Origin: Corynebacterium uberis
GTDB taxonomy: Bacteria > Actinomycetota > Actinomycetes > Mycobacteriales > Mycobacteriaceae
DNA length: 64,000 nt
Reading direction: 5' to 3'
NCBI RefSeq assembly: GCF_020616335.1
Contig: NZ_CP085051.1
Coordinates: 2,046,001 to 2,110,000 of the forward strand
The notes beneath the pieces are model-generated. The model did not search any database and was not told the DNA's origin. It worked only from the letters and a program-made list of their open reading frames with translations. This document shows positions 61,524-64,000 of the stretch, piece by piece. The position numbers and the translations under genes are program-made. Positions within the stretch are counted from its first letter, which is position 1. Every line of letters begins with the position of its first letter.

Positions 61524-63620
61524 CTAGTCCAGTCGGCCGGTAGCGGTGTGCACGAGCCACGCATACTCAAACGCCGTCTGGCGCCACCGGGCATAACGCC
61601 CAGAGACTCCGCCATGACCGGCGGCCATCTCCGTCTTGAGCAGGAAGTGCCCGCCGGTGGCCGTCGCCCGCAGCCGGGCGATCCACTTGGCGGGCTCAAC
61701 GTAGAGCACCCGCGTATCGTTCAGGGAGGTCACGGCCAAAATATTCGGATATTCCTGGGCCGTCACGTTCTCATAGGGCGCATAGGAAGCCATGTAGTCA
61801 TAGGCCTCCGGGTCGTGCAGCGGGTCGCCCCACTCGTCCCACTCGGTAACCGTCAGCGGCAACTCCGGCTTGAGCATGGAGGTCAGCGGGTCCACGAAGG
61901 GCACCACCGCCTCGATGCCGCAGAAGCGATCCGGCGCCATGTTGGCCACCGCGCCCATGAGCAGCCCGCCCGCCGAGCCGCCCTCCGCGACCATCATCTC
62001 CGGGGTGGTCATGCCCTTGGCAATCAGCGCGTCGGCCACCGCCACAAAGTCAGTAAACGTGTTCTTCTTCTCCCCCATCTTGCCGTGGTCATACCAGCCG
62101 CGCCCCAGCTCGCCGCCGCCCCGCACGTGGGCGACCACAAAAATCATGCCGCGATCAAGCAGCGACAGCCGCGCCACGGAAAACCCCGGGTCCGTGGACG
62201 CCTCATAGGACCCGTACCCATACAGCAGCACCGGGTTGGCCACGGTGGTATCCACGTCGGCGCGGTGCACCACGGACACAGGAATGCCGTCCACCCACAG
62301 CCGGTAGGCGGTATAGTCCGCCGGATCGTAGCCGCCGAGGACTTCCTGCTCCTTGAGTAGTGTGCGCGCCCCGGTGGCCACCGCGACGTCGTAAAGCTGT
62401 GCCGGGGTGATAAAGGACCCGTAGGTGATGCGGATGACGGGGGCGTCCCATTCGGGGTTGCCCATCACCCCCACGGTGTAGAGCTCCTCGTCGAATTCGA
62501 GTTCCTTAAATTCCGTGTAGCCGCCCTCATCCAGCAGCATGATGGCCGCGCGGCCGATCCCGCCGCGGCGGTAGGCGGCAACGATGTGCCCGGCGTAGGT
62601 GTCCACGCCCTCGATGCGCACATCCTCGCGGTGCGCGATGATCTCCTGCAACTGACGCAGCCCGGGCAGCGGCTCATCCACCGCGCACTCGCCCACTGAA
62701 AAGTTCGGGCCCAGGGCATTGTGGGTGACCAGCCAGCGGTCCGATCCCGCCACCACGGCGTGATCGACGCTATATTCCACCCCGGCCTCGCGCTCCCACA
62801 GCAGCTCTGGGGCGCGCTCCGGATCCGCCGTAGGAATCACCCACGTCTCCGAGGTCAGCTTGGAGGCGGACTCGACCAGGATGTACTTTTCTGAGCGCGT
62901 GCCACCCACGCCGGTATTAAACCGGGCGTCCTCTTCCGTGAACACGCACACGTCGGCGCTTTGCGGGGTGCCCAGCCGGTGGCGCCACACCGTGTCCGGC
63001 CGCCACGCGTCATCGACGCGCTGATAAAAGATGTGGCTCTCCCCCGCCCAGGTCGCGCCGTAGAAGACGCCCTCGAGTTCGTCTGCAAGCAGCTCCCCGG
63101 TGGACAGGTCCTTGACCCGCAGGGTGAAGCGCTCATCGCCGCGGGTGTCCACGGAGTAGGCCAGGTAGCGCCCGGAGGTGGTCACCGCCGAGGCACCCAG
63201 GGAGAAGAATTCGTGGCCCTCAGCCAGCTCGTTGAGGTCCAAGATGACCTCCTCGCCGGAGTCCACGGGCAGCTGCGGCGGCACCCACGGGTCCCCATCA
63301 GGGTCCACGGCCACCCGGCAGGACACCCCGTAGCTCTTGCCCTCCTCGGTGCGCCCGTAATACCAGTAGTTCCCGGCGCGCTGTGGCACGGACATGTCGG
63401 TTTCTTTGATCCGGGAGCGGATCTCCTCATAGATGGCGTCTTGCAGCGGCTTGAGGTGCGCCGTTTCCTGCTCGGTGTAGGCGTTTTCTGCCTCCAGGTA
63501 GGCGAGCGTTTCTGGGGCGTCTTTGTCGCGCAGCCACTCGTAGTCATCCACGAAGGTCTTGCCGTGGGTGACGCGGTCCTGCGGGTGGATCGGCGCAATG
63601 GGGGGTGTTAGTTCTGCCAT
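61524..63620 (-). CDS. ptrB: Oligopeptidase B (S9A prolyl oligopeptidase family)
   Basis: 698 residues, standard for the family. It is a serine peptidase that cleaves short peptides after Lys or Arg. The N-terminal half is a seven-blade propeller (WLRDKDAPETLAYLEAENAYTE opens it). The catalytic Ser is in VAEGGSAGGLLMG (about residue 545), the Asp in SLNDTRVLYVEPAKW and the His in AAGHGGVSGR near the end. TACCAT (63628-63633, minus strand) is exactly 7 nt before ATG 63620, so it is leaderless. The upstream gene overlaps it by 13 nt, so this promoter lies inside that gene. Confidence 0.94.
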   Translation of the reverse strand: MAELTPPIAPIHPQDRVTHGKTFVDDYEWLRDKDAPETLAYLEAENAYTEQETAHLKPLQDAIYEEIRSRIKETDMSVPQRAGNYWYYGRTEEGKSYGVSCRVAVDPDGDPWVPPQLPVDSGEEVILDLNELAEGHEFFSLGASAVTTSGRYLAYSVDTRGDERFTLRVKDLSTGELLADELEGVFYGATWAGESHIFYQRVDDAWRPDTVWRHRLGTPQSADVCVFTEEDARFNTGVGGTRSEKYILVESASKLTSETWVIPTADPERAPELLWEREAGVEYSVDHAVVAGSDRWLVTHNALGPNFSVGECAVDEPLPGLRQLQEIIAHREDVRIEGVDTYAGHIVAAYRRGGIGRAAIMLLDEGGYTEFKELEFDEELYTVGVMGNPEWDAPVIRITYGSFITPAQLYDVAVATGARTLLKEQEVLGGYDPADYTAYRLWVDGIPVSVVHRADVDTTVANPVLLYGYGSYEASTDPGFSVARLSLLDRGMIFVVAHVRGGGELGRGWYDHGKMGEKKNTFTDFVAVADALIAKGMTTPEMMVAEGGSAGGLLMGAVANMAPDRFCGIEAVVPFVDPLTSMLKPELPLTVTEWDEWGDPLHDPEAYDYMASYAPYENVTAQEYPNILAVTSLNDTRVLYVEPAKWIARLRATATGGHFLLKTEMAAGHGGVSGRYARWRQTAFEYAWLVHTATGRLD

Positions 63621-64000
63621 GGCGTCGATGGTACCCACGCGCTCACGGGCGTCACCCCGTGCAGCGAGGACAGCCACCACGCGTTGAGGTGTGCCAGTTG
63701 CGCTATCTCGACGGGCCGCTCGATGACCGCAGGCAGGCGCGTCAGCGTCACCGAGGCCAGCCGCGGGCCGGGCGGGACGCACAGCTGCCCGCGCCACTCG
63801 TAGACGATGGTCCCGCAGGCGGCCTCCACCAGCCAGCCATCGCGGTGCAGCACGGCGTCATCGCAGCCCTGGTTGCGGGCCTGGGCGCGCAGCCCAAGCT
63901 GCCACGGCATGTCCGGGCCCTTGACGGTGGGCCAGCAGCGCTCGTCGCTGCACGGCGGGATCCACAGCCGGGTCACACTGCGCCGCGCCGGCGCAGGCCG
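63608..64000 (-). CDS. Class IV aminotransferase family protein (C-terminal part, cut by window edge)
   Basis: About 130 residues, open to the right edge. ARNQGCDDAVLHRDGWLVEAACGTIVYEWRGQLCVPPG matches the C-terminal half of fold-type IV PLP enzymes (R-x-x-G-x-D-E/D, then V-E-A-x-x-x-x-I/V). The PLP lysine lies outside the window, so activity cannot be judged. Ends with TAA at 63608, overlapping ptrB by 13 nt. It would be a second member of this family in the window, with pabC at 41715-42623. Confidence 0.72.
   Translation of the reverse strand, partial: RPAPARRSVTRLWIPPCSDERCWPTVKGPDMPWQLGLRAQARNQGCDDAVLHRDGWLVEAACGTIVYEWRGQLCVPPGPRLASVTLTRLPAVIERPVEIAQLAHLNAWWLSSLHGVTPVSAWVPSTPWQN

Overview
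The window reads as a chromosomal segment of a Corynebacterium with high G+C. The evidence is: nrdHIE apart from nrdF-ftn with a GntR1-type regulator between them, RamA, mycothiol synthase (mshD), a DUF3073 protein, an LmeA-type protein, purLQS/purF/purM of the actinobacterial type, and MurA with the actinobacterial Asp in the active site. From memory, much of the gene order matches the C. glutamicum cg2781-cg2870 interval (nrdF-ftn-gntR1-nrdEIH-rpmJ; murA-ramA-cysK-cysE; actA-dus-phoU-pstBACS-mshD). No phage, IS element, integrase or CRISPR array is visible. Both edges cut genes: nrdF on the left, a class IV aminotransferase on the right.

Layout. 1-5600: class Ib ribonucleotide reductase (nrdF, nrdE, nrdI, nrdH) with ferritin, a GntR regulator and a zinc-independent L36, with a pair of NrdR boxes before nrdHIE. 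5700-16650: sugar MFS porter, NAD synthetase, fructosamine-kinase-like and PPOX proteins, tRNA-Ala, a DsbA-like protein, an AGCS symporter, two fluoride channel subunits, and a FtsX/MacB-type ABC pair whose ATPase carries a long P/Q/A-rich N-terminus. 16750-22330: an rRNA operon on the minus strand (16S-23S-5S, no spacer tRNA). 22400-27000: murA, ramA, cysK, cysE. 27050-30850: tRNAs, csoR, a ThrE-type exporter, an atypical Fic protein and a decayed stretch; this sits where C. glutamicum, as I recall, has sucCD. 30900-39200: actA, dus, phoU, pstSCAB, mshD. 39200-49400: lipid, folate, inositol and purine genes. 49450-52230: an iron-type ABC importer between two purine blocks. 52900-56130: purLQS. 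56170-59080: a tightly overlapping methyltransferase / MTB12-like / ABC exporter operon. 59100-64000: DUF2334 protein, dicarboxylate symporter, oligopeptidase B and the partial aminotransferase.

Two architectural habits recur. Many genes look leaderless: a TAnnnT -10 hexamer lies 6-8 nt before the start codon. Six convergent gene pairs overlap by exactly 4 bp, a CTAG palindrome that gives both genes their TAG stop. The most unusual single observations are a bidirectional -10 (TATCCTA) serving two divergent leaderless genes, a FecCD-type permease whose best-supported start codon is ACG, and a Fic protein with Gln in place of the catalytic His.

No wholly new system is evident. The region is mostly core genome with a few lineage-specific cassettes. 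All functional calls rest on reading translated motifs and on remembered family knowledge; no database search was run.
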